Below are positions 1 through 8,842 of a stretch of 64,000 nucleotides of DNA, one piece after another. This stretch comes from Antedon mediterranea (Eukaryota > Echinodermata > Crinoidea > Comatulida > Antedonidae): contig NC_092670.1 of assembly GCF_964355755.1 (NCBI RefSeq), forward strand, positions 33,529,795 to 33,593,794, in the 5' to 3' direction. Within the stretch, counting starts at the first letter, position 1; each line of letters starts with the position of its first letter. A model generated the notes under the pieces. It was given only the letters and a program-made list of their open reading frames with translations. It had not been told where the DNA came from and did not search any database. The position numbers and the translations under genes are program-made.

Positions 1-2778
1 AGTTAAGTTTCTTAATGAAGATGATCATAACCCACTTCCGCTCCCAACCAAAAAAAAACAAAAATAAATAAACTCTTGTTTTATGTGGACAAACACAAGC
101 ACCAAAAATGTTTTGGTTAAAGTGAATAACGATTATGCGACATGTGGTAATCGTTAAAATAAATTATCTTTTAGGATTTCTTCTGTTTTCCTCCAAATAT
201 CCTACAAACACAAATTAAGAGTAAACAAATATGGAACGGCAATCCAATCCGCAATTTTTGTATTTCTATTAAAAAATGTAACTAAATATATGACATTCTA
301 GTTTTACAGGCAGAGGAGCACGGAGCTACACTGTCTGAAGTAGGGTTAATATTTGGGGTTTACTACGTGTTAATGTTTGTCTTTGCACTTATCACCGGAA
401 AACTTGTGAGTTTAAGGAATACATTATTTATCAAAACTGAAAACGATATGTTATCAAAATAAAATTCAGCATGTAGAAGCACAATACATGTATTAGGATA
501 GTAAAGATAAATTCGAAGTTAGACTAGCTATTGCAGCCAATACATTTTGAATTGTAGAAAACTCGGGGGAAATATGGCAAGGGTTTATTTCCATTGAATA
601 GCCAAAAAAGGAAATTAGAACATGTTTATTACAAGCATTAAAACAAAATGCTGGTGTTGAAATTACAGTAAAAATATAGTTTTTCAATTTAACAATGACA
701 ACAATTTGGCAAGATCTACTATTTTATAACCTCTGAGGTTTTATGAATAAATATCACAAATAGATCCCAGTGTTTGGTTTAAAGCCAACCTTAACAGTTG
801 GTTACGTCATTGCAACAATAGGATATTTCCTATTGTTTGGGTAGGTTTTTATCATTTTATTTTCATAATCTCAACATACAATTAGCTGTTAAGACAAGTT
901 AGTGCTAGATTAATCCTGATTTGATTGCTTTGTACTTATTTAATTAATACTGACCATTGCCGTCAATACTGTTAGTAGCTAATAGTATTGAAAAAGTTTG
1001 CTAATAATTAAATGTTATGTGGGGCCTAGATTCTCTTGAACTATCAATACACAAATCTCTCTCTCTCTCTTGATCCTTATATTTGCTTTGTAAATTACAT
1101 TTCATGCAATAAATGTTTTTTTTTATGAAAAAGGGTCCTAAGTAAATATTAGAGGAAACATTCATTGCATGATAGATTTCAAAAGTCAGGTTCATAACTT
1201 GATACATTATTTTTTTGTCAATGGAAAAAAATGTTGTGCTTATGTTATGGAACGAAATAAAGTTGATTGATTGTCAAAAATCACAAACTCATATTTTGGA
1301 AAGTGTTCTTAATCGAAAGAGCAGATTAGAATTTTTAAATATTTCTCAAACTACATTTGCCCACCATTTCCAGTAGTGTGGTTTGGTGAGAGTGTAAAGA
1401 AGTATATATAACTTCATAATCCGCAGTTGAACTACACAACTCGTAGAATGCGCGCGAACATCACCATGAACCTATCTGAATATTGTGTATAATTTTATTT
1501 ATTATTTGTGTATACTGCAACTCTGCTATGCTACAAAATAATAATTATTTGATTTTAGGTTTGTTGACATTTTCGAAGAGAAATCAACATTTTCGTTACG
1601 AGTTTTGACATCCATGGGTGGAGCAGCAGCTATAACGGCGAGCTTAACAATACTTGCAAATTGCTTTCAATGAACAATGTCCCAACCAATGGTAAGGGCA
1701 ATTATAACACTGTTTTCATTGATGTTGATACTATATAGTCTTGCGCTTAACGCCATTGTTTTGACAACAACACATTTTAATAAATCGGTCGATTTGTTTT
1801 TCATTTCGTGAGTAAATTTTCTGAAGCTCCCTCTGTTTTTTATCTTAAATTCTTGCTCAGTAGAGCCAGTAGATCTTGGACAAATGTGATTGATTTGCAT
1901 CGTTGGTAACATAAACCAATCCAACCCGCAATCCAATACTCATTAGTCTCACTAATTCATATAGGAGATTTTATTATTTTAACTGCTCATCCACGTCACA
2001 GCCAATCACTTTTTGTTTCTATGGGGTAGTCAGCCTAACTGCACATGCGCAGCGACGATTGAAGGCTACATCATTGGCATTAATACAAAGTCATCTAAAA
2101 ATATAGTTTCCATCTTTGAAATAAAGTTTAATGATTTTTATGTAACTTTTTTATATAGGGAAATATTGCTGCAAGTGCTGGACTCGGTATGGTATAGGTA
2201 TATTGTTGGTGGCTTACTTTATGAGGTCAGTGTTTCCTAAATCTATTGTACCTATTATGAATACATACTGGCCATAATTCAATAAATATTACAAATTGTT
2301 AGGACTAATGCATTTCTAAAACACACCGACTGTTACGTTTTGTACAGCATTACACCGCAACAGCTCTGGTAGAGTGATTGCCATTTGAAGTTATGAGGTC
2401 GATTTCTAGGCCATGTGTAGGAAGATGATCAACATTTCTCTGGGGTGTACGGTGGTGTCAGTGAAAATGAGAGTACGGTAGTAACCAGCCCTACAAAAAC
2501 TGGGGGATAATCTCCAGCAATAGGGCATTGCTCAGACGAGGATTTGACTTGACTACAAAGGTTTTTATGACTTGGAAACTTCCTCCACCTATACTGAAGC
2601 TTGGTTTTAAAACCCATAATCTGAATAGCAATATTTTATAACGACATACTCGGTATACTGTACAAATACTCAACTTAACTCGCTGATTTGAGTAAAGATA
2701 GAATCGAATTAGAATGCTGTAGAATCCGATCGATTCATAATGATTGTTTACCGTAAACCTTGGATTTGGCTACAGCTG

Positions 2779-2784
2779 TATGAA
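2779..2784. repeat. Left target-site duplication TATGAA of the Polinton
   Basis: TATGAA directly precedes the left terminal repeat, which begins AGTAGAGGTAGAGGG. The same hexamer follows the right terminal repeat at 18177-18182. A 6-bp duplication is what Polinton integrases produce. The paralogous intron in gene C has a single TATGAA at 40344-40349 in the matching context ('ctgtatgaagacagaatgt'). Confidence 0.95.
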
Positions 2785-3180
2785 AGTAGAGGTAGAGGGA
2801 ATACAGTCCAAAATGGAAGGTCATACCCCCAGGGCAGAAGTATTCCAGGCCCAAATGGAATGTCATATCCCCAGGGCATATTTCATATTTTCTATTGTTT
2901 AATTTCCTGCTATTGTATTAATAATTAGTGAAAGGTCACTCTTTGTACCAGACCGGAAAGGAATGTCATATCCCTAGGGTATTATATTTTCTATTGTTTA
3001 ATTTCCTGTTATTGTAATATTAATTAGCGAAAGGTCATTCTTTGTTAGAGAAGGGGGTTTGTTATTTTGGCGGGGTTTTCGTTTTGGCCTGGGTTAAAAT
3101 ATATTAGTGAAGGTAGTTCTTTGTTTGAGGATTGCTATTGTTATTTTTAGGCGGTTTGACCATTGCATAGGTCACCTTTG
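2785..3180 (+). repeat. Polinton left terminal inverted repeat
   Basis: Matches the reverse complement of 17749-18176 from the tip (AGTAGAGGTAGAGGGAATAC) to 'gcataggtcacctttg'. The right copy has about 30 bp extra near 'gggttaaaatatattagtg'. The repeat contains two tandem units of about 103 bp, starting near 2857 and 2960. Each runs from 'ggaatgtcatatccc' through 'ttctattgtttaatttcctg' to 'attagygaaaggtca', preceded by a short partial copy ('ggaaggtcataccccc'). Such repeats normally hold the replication origin and terminal-protein site; that role is inferred from the family. Confidence 0.9.
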
Positions 3181-3349
3181 TTTAGTATTTCCTAATTTCT
3201 TTTGTTCATTGTTCTTTTTGTTTGGTACAATAGTTTTGTTTTTTATATTTTAGAGCCGTTTCTTTTTAGACATTGTAAGAAGAGGGACTGCTTTTTGTGA
3301 CCTTTCCAGTTGTTTCGTCTATTTTATCGTAGAGTTACAGTATTTCGCT
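3181..3349 (+). promoter_or_regulatory. Leader of the leftmost Polinton ORF with a TATA-like element
   Basis: AT-rich DNA between the terminal repeat and the first ORF. A TATA-like run ('tttttatattttagagcc', about 3240-3257) lies about 95-110 nt before the ATG at 3350, a spacing similar to that at the PC4 gene. No splice signal or other gene is visible. Confidence 0.35.
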
Positions 3350-3901
3350 ATGTCTGGAAGTATAGATTTTTCGTTAGGTAGCTGTGTAGATACAGTTATA
3401 ATTATTAGCGATGATGAGGAGACTGTTGTTACAGGTAACGATATCGGTGATCGGTACATGCGGACCAATGAGGGTGTACCCGCCGGTGTTGATGAAGGAG
3501 ATGAGAGGGGTAGCCGGGCTACAAGTTGTATATTTACGTACGTAGATGAGGTGGAGAGAGAATTTTGATTGAAATTGGAATATTTAACCAGAGAAGTGTT
3601 TGTTTCTCAAATGTTAAACATGTGTTGGATGTTAAGTAAAGCGGCTTGTTATGGTTGCGAATTTGATAGGCCTGGTCAAAAAGATCATGACTTCTGTTTA
3701 ATGAAATCTCCAGAAGAACAGATTGATTATTTTTATCGGGAGGTTCTGGATAAAGAGTATGTTACAGACGATACCGTGTACAGCGAGCTGAATAAGTACG
3801 AGGAATATTCATTACCACGGTATAGACATTTTGTTTACTTTCTCGTAAATACCTTGACTAATTCAGAGAACCTGTATAAGTTATTGTGTGAGGATATCTA
3901 A
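3350..3901 (+). pseudogene. Polinton left-end ORF interrupted by one in-frame TGA
   Basis: Two adjacent reading frames, 3350-3568 (72 codons) and 3569-3901 (110 codons), lie in the same frame and are separated only by TGA at 3566-3568. The first part is acidic (runs such as ISDDEETVV). The second part starts without an ATG and contains CYGCEFDRPGQKDHDFC, a C-x2-C-x9-H-x2-C arrangement that could bind zinc. Similar Cys/His signatures occur in accessory ORFs of animal Polintons as far as I recall, but I do not recognise a function. The simplest reading is a single gene of about 183 codons with a recent nonsense mutation. Stop-codon readthrough, or separate expression of the 72-aa part, are alternatives. 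Confidence 0.6.
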
Positions 3902-4157
3902 AACGTGTTTCGCACGTGCCACGGAAAAACGATTGACCGGAAAACAAACAGTTAACAATGCTTTAAGCCGCACGTGTTGTAGGGAGACAATTGATAGGAA
4001 AAACAATTAACAACGCTTTAGGCTAATTACTTTTAAAAAGGTACTTCCGTACTCAACTGTATATATATCGGAGCTGATTCAAACGAAATCATTCAGAACT
4101 ATCAACCATCATTCGTTTTACTCTCTCTGTACATCACTCTACATACAATCGCTCAAC
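3902..4157 (+). promoter_or_regulatory. Promoter region of the PC4-like gene with a TATA box
   Basis: A clear TATA box (TATATATAT, 4060-4068, followed by CGG) lies about 90 nt before the ATG at 4158. Upstream there are two imperfect direct repeats, near 3932-3970 and 3990-4022, of the form 'gattgaccggaaaacaaacag...aatgcttta' and 'aattgataggaaaaacaa...aacgcttta'. CACGTG-type words occur at about 3913 and 3972. These look like regulatory repeats; no protein is assigned to them. Confidence 0.5.
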
Positions 4158-4973
4158 ATGAGTTTCAAAAACGTACCTGCTCCAAAATTAGCAATTGGTG
4201 AGAAGGCTCGTAGGACTATGAAAAGAGTTATGGGAAGCTCTAAATCTGACGAGTTAAGCAGTTTTAAAGTACCAACGATGACTTCTAACTCCTCGAAATT
4301 ATTGGATCCTAGAAAATTTTTCAACGGTCAATCTAACGATTTGAGTAAAGCAACGAAGCCGTCAACAAGTAAAAAAACATTTCACTCTGCCTCAGGAATG
4401 AGCGCCAAGGATTATGCCGAAATGACCGGTGCTGAACCAAAGATTACAATAACCTCAACAAACAGGATTTTTCTGTCTGAAAAACGCCATGTAGTGGCCC
4501 AGCGCTGGGGTGAAGTTGTTTATGTTTGCCTCAGAGAATTTTATCAAACGGAAGAAAATGGTGCCTTCAAACCTGGGCCTGTAGGTATTAATTTACCCGT
4601 TCTGTTGTGGCAAAAACTTTTTACCAATATTGATTTAATTCTTCAAGCCCTAGACGATTTGCAAAGAGACATTAACTTGGTGGAGGCAGTAAGAATCCCT
4701 CTTTCGGACACACCTATAATACATGTGATAGTTAGTAACTGGAAAGAAGAGCAGTTTGTATGTATTCGCCGTTGTTACCAGGCCGAAGAAGGAGGCGAGT
4801 TTAAGCCCGGCAAAAAAGGTATAAACCTTCCAAAGAAACAATGGTACAAGTTGATCGAACAACACGGCGAAATACAAAAGATGATTGAAGAGGTTGATAA
4901 TGCAGTTACCGTCGACGGTGGTGTTGACGAAAACGATAACGGAGGACGCAGGCCTAAATCAATGTTGAAATAA
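4158..4973 (+). CDS. Tandem PC4-like ssDNA-binding protein (Polinton accessory gene)
   Basis: 271 aa. Residues 1-100 are a Ser/Lys-rich, probably disordered, basic tail. Two copies of the PC4 (transcriptional coactivator p15) fold follow, at about residues 105-168 and 186-248. Each has the PC4 order: beta strands, an acidic turn, the signature F-K-P-G-x2-G-I-N-L (137-146 and 215-224), then W and a terminal helix. The second copy is closer to the cellular consensus (FKPGKKGINLPKKQW). PC4 proteins bind single-stranded DNA, normally as dimers of one domain each, so two domains in one chain could form an intramolecular pseudo-dimer. In an element replicated by a protein-primed polymerase, a role in coating displaced ssDNA or in late transcription is plausible but inferred. 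It has its own TATA promoter and polyadenylation signal. Confidence 0.75.
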   Translation: MSFKNVPAPKLAIGEKARRTMKRVMGSSKSDELSSFKVPTMTSNSSKLLDPRKFFNGQSNDLSKATKPSTSKKTFHSASGMSAKDYAEMTGAEPKITITSTNRIFLSEKRHVVAQRWGEVVYVCLREFYQTEENGAFKPGPVGINLPVLLWQKLFTNIDLILQALDDLQRDINLVEAVRIPLSDTPIIHVIVSNWKEEQFVCIRRCYQAEEGGEFKPGKKGINLPKKQWYKLIEQHGEIQKMIEEVDNAVTVDGGVDENDNGGRRPKSMLK

Positions 4974-5154
4974 CTTTCTTAACAATGAACTATAAATCAA
5001 ATTATTTGTTTACCGACTTCATTTACAATTTATTTGTATTCTTTTATTTTCACGATTATTCTAATTACTTGCAATTATTTTTAAAAGTATTAGTAAACCA
5101 AATGTATGTAAACTATATTTCCAATTGTACTATATTTGATTCGTGCGGTGTGTT

Positions 5155-5160
5155 AATAAA
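5155..5160 (+). terminator. Polyadenylation signal AATAAA after the PC4-like gene
   Basis: AATAAA about 180 nt after the stop at 4973, in an AT-rich 250-bp gap (4974-5223). The 62-codon open frame in that gap is low-complexity AT translation and I do not consider it a gene. Confidence 0.5.
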
Positions 5161-5223
5161 AAATATTGTTTGATAATTTACAAAAAAAAAATGTTGTTGT
5201 TCTTTTTTTAAAAGTAATGTTTT

Positions 5224-6321
5224 ATGTGTGAGTGTTTCATTTCAACGAGTGAGAGATTTATGGACAGACTATTAAGTTCTACGTACTACGACCCAAAAAA
5301 CCCTGGTAGTTTCGGGGGTGTCGATCGACTTTATACAAACGTGAAAAATGACTCTAATATTTCAAAGACTGACGTTCAAGGCTGGTTAGAAAAACAAGAT
5401 ACGTACACTCTTCATAAACCTATTCAAAGACGTTTTCAGAGAAACAGGGTGTTTGTTACAGCTATTGACGAGCAGTGGGAATTGGATCTCGTTGACTTGT
5501 CTTCTTTAAAAAAGTATAATAAACAAAACACGTTTCTTATTACGTGTATAGACGTACTTTATAGTAAATATGCATGGGTTTTACCTATAAAGAATAAATC
5601 TGCCGATTCTATGCTTACTGCTATGAAAAAACTATTATCTGGAAAAAGAAAGCCATTAAAAATTCACACTGATAAAGGTACAGAGTTTACTAATCGTAAA
5701 GTTCAAGCGCTCCTAAAATCGTTGAATATACATTTTTTCACTACCAATAACGAAACAAAAGCTAGCATCGTGGAAAGATTCAATAGATCGTTGAAAACTA
5801 GGATGTGGAGATACTTTACATCAAAAGCTACTCGAAAATATATAGACGTACTTCCAAAATTAGTATCGAGTTACAATAATTCTAAACACAGATCAATCGG
5901 TATGGCGCCCTCACAGGTTACAAAAGATAACGAACATGAAGTTTGGGAAAATCTGTATAAAATGAAGCAAAAGAAACAAGTTCGGCCCAAGTTCAAAGAG
6001 GGTAATAAAGTGCGAATAAGTAGATACAAAATGCCTTTCGAGAAAGGTTACCTGGCAAACTGGACGGAGGAGATATTTAGGATACGTAAGCGTACCGGTT
6101 CGACCGTTCCCACATATAAACTGGAGGATTGGGACGGCGAAATCATAGAAGGTACTTTTTACGAAAAGGAATTGCAAAAAGTATCCAAAAGTGACAAGGA
6201 TACGTATCGCGTGGAAGAAGTAATAAAGAAAAGAAAACGAGGAGGGAAAACGGAATATTTCGTTAAGTGGTTAGGTTATCCGGCCAAGTTCAACAGTTGG
6301 GTTCAGAATATTGCCCGGTAA
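5224..6321 (+). CDS. Polinton integrase (retroviral-type DDE) with C-terminal chromodomain
   Basis: 365 aa from the first ATG; an alternative start is residue 13 at 5260. Catalyses insertion of the element's ends and generates the 6-bp duplication. The rve core has the DDE residues D88 (WELDLVDL), D150 (HTDKGTEF) and E184 (ASIVERFNRSLK), with 33 residues between the last two. Family-typical blocks follow, such as KTRMWRYFT and YNNSKHRSIGMAPSQV. The last ~40 residues form a chromodomain (YRVEEVIKKR...TEYFVKWLGYP..FNSWV), which may target chromatin marks. The stop is 5 nt before the minor capsid ATG, so translation is probably coupled or from overlapping transcripts. All catalytic residues are present. 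Confidence 0.95.
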   Translation: MCECFISTSERFMDRLLSSTYYDPKNPGSFGGVDRLYTNVKNDSNISKTDVQGWLEKQDTYTLHKPIQRRFQRNRVFVTAIDEQWELDLVDLSSLKKYNKQNTFLITCIDVLYSKYAWVLPIKNKSADSMLTAMKKLLSGKRKPLKIHTDKGTEFTNRKVQALLKSLNIHFFTTNNETKASIVERFNRSLKTRMWRYFTSKATRKYIDVLPKLVSSYNNSKHRSIGMAPSQVTKDNEHEVWENLYKMKQKKQVRPKFKEGNKVRISRYKMPFEKGYLANWTEEIFRIRKRTGSTVPTYKLEDWDGEIIEGTFYEKELQKVSKSDKDTYRVEEVIKKRKRGGKTEYFVKWLGYPAKFNSWVQNIAR

Positions 6322-6326
6322 ACATC

Positions 6327-7103
6327 ATGACGGCTCAGTTTTACGTCCTCTTACCTAGCAACAGTTCCATGAACTGTTTTCCCGAAAATACTCTTACGAG
6401 ATACACGACCAAGCTGGCGGAGCCTATTCATTTGTACGGTGAATGGGAGGTTGGTTTAAGTGAAATTTATTATCCCCACACGTGGTATAACGTCGACGAT
6501 ACCAACAATAAATTGCTGGTGAATATAAGAGATAACGAATTAGAAGAAGAAGACTCGTCGATCGAAATAGCTATAGCCCCAGGGTTTTATTCAACCGGAG
6601 GTAAAGTGATTGATGCTCTTAACGAGGTTTTGGTTTCAAAGTCGTTACAGTCCAAAGTGAGATTTCGGTTCAGCTCAATTAAAGAAGTGATTAACGTGGA
6701 AACCGCCAAAGAAGCATCAGTTACGCTATTAAATGGATTACCCATATTACTCGGTATGGACGAATCATCGATTCCCCGAGGATCTATTACACACGGTTCT
6801 AGACCCGCGTACATTCATCACAGAGTGCCGACGTTGTTTTTGTACACCGATATAATCGAATCTCAACGAGTTGGAGACGCGAGCGTCCCTATTTTGAAAG
6901 CGCTACAAACCAGAGAATCAAACATGAAGAAAAATGTCGGACATACGTTTGCTAGTCCGCAATACAAAAGGGTGGTGAAAAAAGATATCGATACCATCCT
7001 TATAGATATAAGAAACGACACGGGAGAAAAGGTATCATTTCAACGAGGAAGGGTTCTCGCTAAACTACATTTCAGACAGGCCAGATCGTCGTACCTCGTT
7101 TAA
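6327..7103 (+). CDS. Polinton minor capsid protein (penton, single jelly roll)
   Basis: 258 aa from ATG 6327, 5 nt after the integrase stop; the open frame extends upstream only without an ATG. The N-terminus (FYVLLPSNSSMNCFPENTL) and the block LYGEWEVGLSEIYYPHTW are hallmarks of Polinton/adintovirus minor capsid proteins. The C-terminus has DTILIDIRNDTGEKVSF followed by a final strand ending LHFR. Such proteins form the capsid vertices. It sits directly upstream of the pVI-like protein and the major capsid protein, the usual morphogenesis block. Confidence 0.85.
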   Translation: MTAQFYVLLPSNSSMNCFPENTLTRYTTKLAEPIHLYGEWEVGLSEIYYPHTWYNVDDTNNKLLVNIRDNELEEEDSSIEIAIAPGFYSTGGKVIDALNEVLVSKSLQSKVRFRFSSIKEVINVETAKEASVTLLNGLPILLGMDESSIPRGSITHGSRPAYIHHRVPTLFLYTDIIESQRVGDASVPILKALQTRESNMKKNVGHTFASPQYKRVVKKDIDTILIDIRNDTGEKVSFQRGRVLAKLHFRQARSSYLV

Positions 7104-7127
7104 AAAAACAACAACAAATAAATAAAG

Positions 7128-7514
7128 ATGGGGGCAGATGCTTACGAAGATTACTACGTCAGACAGGCTGGAGGTATCGACATACCGGTGTTCCAAGGGT
7201 CGTACAATCAAAGAGGGTTCGGGTTGGGAGGTATCTTGTCCGGTCTCTTTAAACAGGCTGTACCGCTGCTAAAGAAAGGTGCAAAGGCTCTCGGAAAACA
7301 AGCATTGCGCATGGGTGGTGAATTAGTGGGAGATGTTCTGAGCGGTAAAAACGTTAAACAAGCTGCAAAACGTAGATTTACTCAGGCGGGTCAACGTATC
7401 GTTTCCCAAAATGGTAACGGTAGGGTGAATAAAAAGAGAAAACGTAAGCGTAAAGGCATCAGTCGATCGAACGCAAAGAGAGTAAGAAGATCCTCCGATA
7501 TATTCGATATCTAA
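7128..7514 (+). CDS. Small basic pVI-like virion protein
   Basis: 128 aa. A Gly-rich hydrophobic/amphipathic stretch (about residues 30-72: GFGLGGILSGLFKQAVPLL and onward) is followed by a strongly basic tail with KKRKRKRKG and RVRRSS. That layout resembles adenovirus pVI and core-protein precursors, which combine a membrane-active helix with DNA or capsid binding. Position between penton and major capsid genes supports a virion role. The TTG-GGA-GGT-ATC region could hold a maturation cleavage site for the adenain-like protease, but I cannot fix one. The gene ends 3 nt before the major capsid ATG. Identity rests on layout and context, not on a strong sequence match. Confidence 0.6.
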   Translation: MGADAYEDYYVRQAGGIDIPVFQGSYNQRGFGLGGILSGLFKQAVPLLKKGAKALGKQALRMGGELVGDVLSGKNVKQAAKRRFTQAGQRIVSQNGNGRVNKKRKRKRKGISRSNAKRVRRSSDIFDI

Positions 7515-7517
7515 AAA

Positions 7518-8840
7518 ATGGCTTTTGTACACAATCACTCGTGCGAGTGTTTAAAATCGGAATTGGACTTGTTTTCTGTACCGCCGACACAGACTAGTAT
7601 AACCAAAGGACAATGGGTGCAATATCACCCTTTCAACAGCATCACCGACGTGGGCCCCTTGCAATTCAACATACAAGGGTCTAGCGAGGAATACATGGAT
7701 TTGTCGCAGACGATGCTTAATGTTAAACTAAAAATTACTAAACAAGACGGAACCGATCTCCAGCCCGCCGATCCGGTAGGCCCTGCCAATTTACTTTTGC
7801 AATCATTGTTTAGCGAAGTTGACGTTTCTTTGAACGAGAGATTGATTACCCCTTCGACAAATACTTATTCGTATAGGGCATTAATTGAAACATTACTGAC
7901 TTATGGATCCGATGCCAAGAATACACACCTCACGGGTGGGTTTTTTCATAAAGACACGGCCGGTAAAATGGATGTAGCTGACCCTACGCTAGCCGAAAAT
8001 GCGGTGAATAAAGGTCTTAAAAAACGGGCTCAATACATTGGCGGTAGTCGTTTTGTCGACTTGATTGGACCTATTCATTGCGATATATTTTTCCAAGATC
8101 GGATGATGCTCAACGGTGTAGATGTCAAAATTAAACTGCATCGAAGTAAAAACGCATTTAGTCTCATGTCTTCAGATGCCGCGGCCGGTTTTAAGATCCG
8201 CCTGGAAGACGCGTCCTTGTTTGTTCGCAAGGTCCGCCTGAACCCGTCTATCGCGCTAGCCCACGCAAAAGCTCTGGAACGCGGTCCGGCCAAATACCCG
8301 CTGCGTCGCGTTGAGGTCAAGACATTAACTATACCGCGCGGTAATCTATCGTTTACGAGGGAATCGCTGTACAACGGTAATCTACCGAAACGCCTGGTTG
8401 TAGGACTGGTGACCACCGAAGCATTCAACGGTAGCTACGAGAAGAATCCCTACAATTTTCAACATTTCAACACCAATTTCCTGGCTCTATATATTGACGG
8501 TGAGCAAGTACCGTGGAAACCGTTAAAACCAACGTTCGAAGACGGAGGCAACTACATGCTGGCGTATCAGAGTCTATTTTCGGGTTCTAACACGTTGTTC
8601 CAGGATACCGGAAATCAGATTTCTAGAGACGATTATCCTAAAGGCTATTCGTTGTTTGCTTTTGACCTGACTCCCGATTTGGCAAATGCCGGACATTTTA
8701 ATCTAATTCGGCAGGGAAATATACGTTTAGAAATTCAGTTTTCTACGGCTTTGACCGAGACCATCAACATTTTAGTTTATTCAGAATTTGATTCAATCAT
8801 AGAAATTGACAAGTCTCGTAACGTAATTATAGATTTTTAA
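7518..8840 (+). CDS. Polinton major capsid protein (double jelly roll)
   Basis: 440 aa, the expected size for Polinton major capsid proteins. The N-terminal block, with SVPPTQTSITKGQWVQYHPF, LQFNIQGSSEEYMDLSQTML and LFSEVDVSLNERLITPS, is the conserved start of the first jelly roll. The central block IGPIHCDIFFQDRMMLNGVD and the C-terminal FNLIRQGNIRLEIQFS are also family-typical. Trimers of this protein form the hexons of the icosahedral shell. It is intact and overlaps nothing; the protease starts 2 nt after its stop. Codon composition is noticeably more G+C-rich than in the flanking host exons. Confidence 0.92.
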   Translation: MAFVHNHSCECLKSELDLFSVPPTQTSITKGQWVQYHPFNSITDVGPLQFNIQGSSEEYMDLSQTMLNVKLKITKQDGTDLQPADPVGPANLLLQSLFSEVDVSLNERLITPSTNTYSYRALIETLLTYGSDAKNTHLTGGFFHKDTAGKMDVADPTLAENAVNKGLKKRAQYIGGSRFVDLIGPIHCDIFFQDRMMLNGVDVKIKLHRSKNAFSLMSSDAAAGFKIRLEDASLFVRKVRLNPSIALAHAKALERGPAKYPLRRVEVKTLTIPRGNLSFTRESLYNGNLPKRLVVGLVTTEAFNGSYEKNPYNFQHFNTNFLALYIDGEQVPWKPLKPTFEDGGNYMLAYQSLFSGSNTLFQDTGNQISRDDYPKGYSLFAFDLTPDLANAGHFNLIRQGNIRLEIQFSTALTETINILVYSEFDSIIEIDKSRNVIIDF

Positions 8841-8842
8841 TT

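Noticed and set aside
4985-5173. 62-codon frame after the PC4-like gene
   Set aside because: Phe/Tyr/Asn-rich AT translation containing the polyadenylation region; no family features.
6267-6326. N-terminal extension of the minor capsid protein overlapping the integrase
   Set aside because: No ATG; the conserved minor capsid start FYVLLPSN follows directly after ATG 6327.
8075-8428. 117-codon - strand frame inside the major capsid gene
   Set aside because: Opposite-strand shadow of a well-conserved coding sequence.
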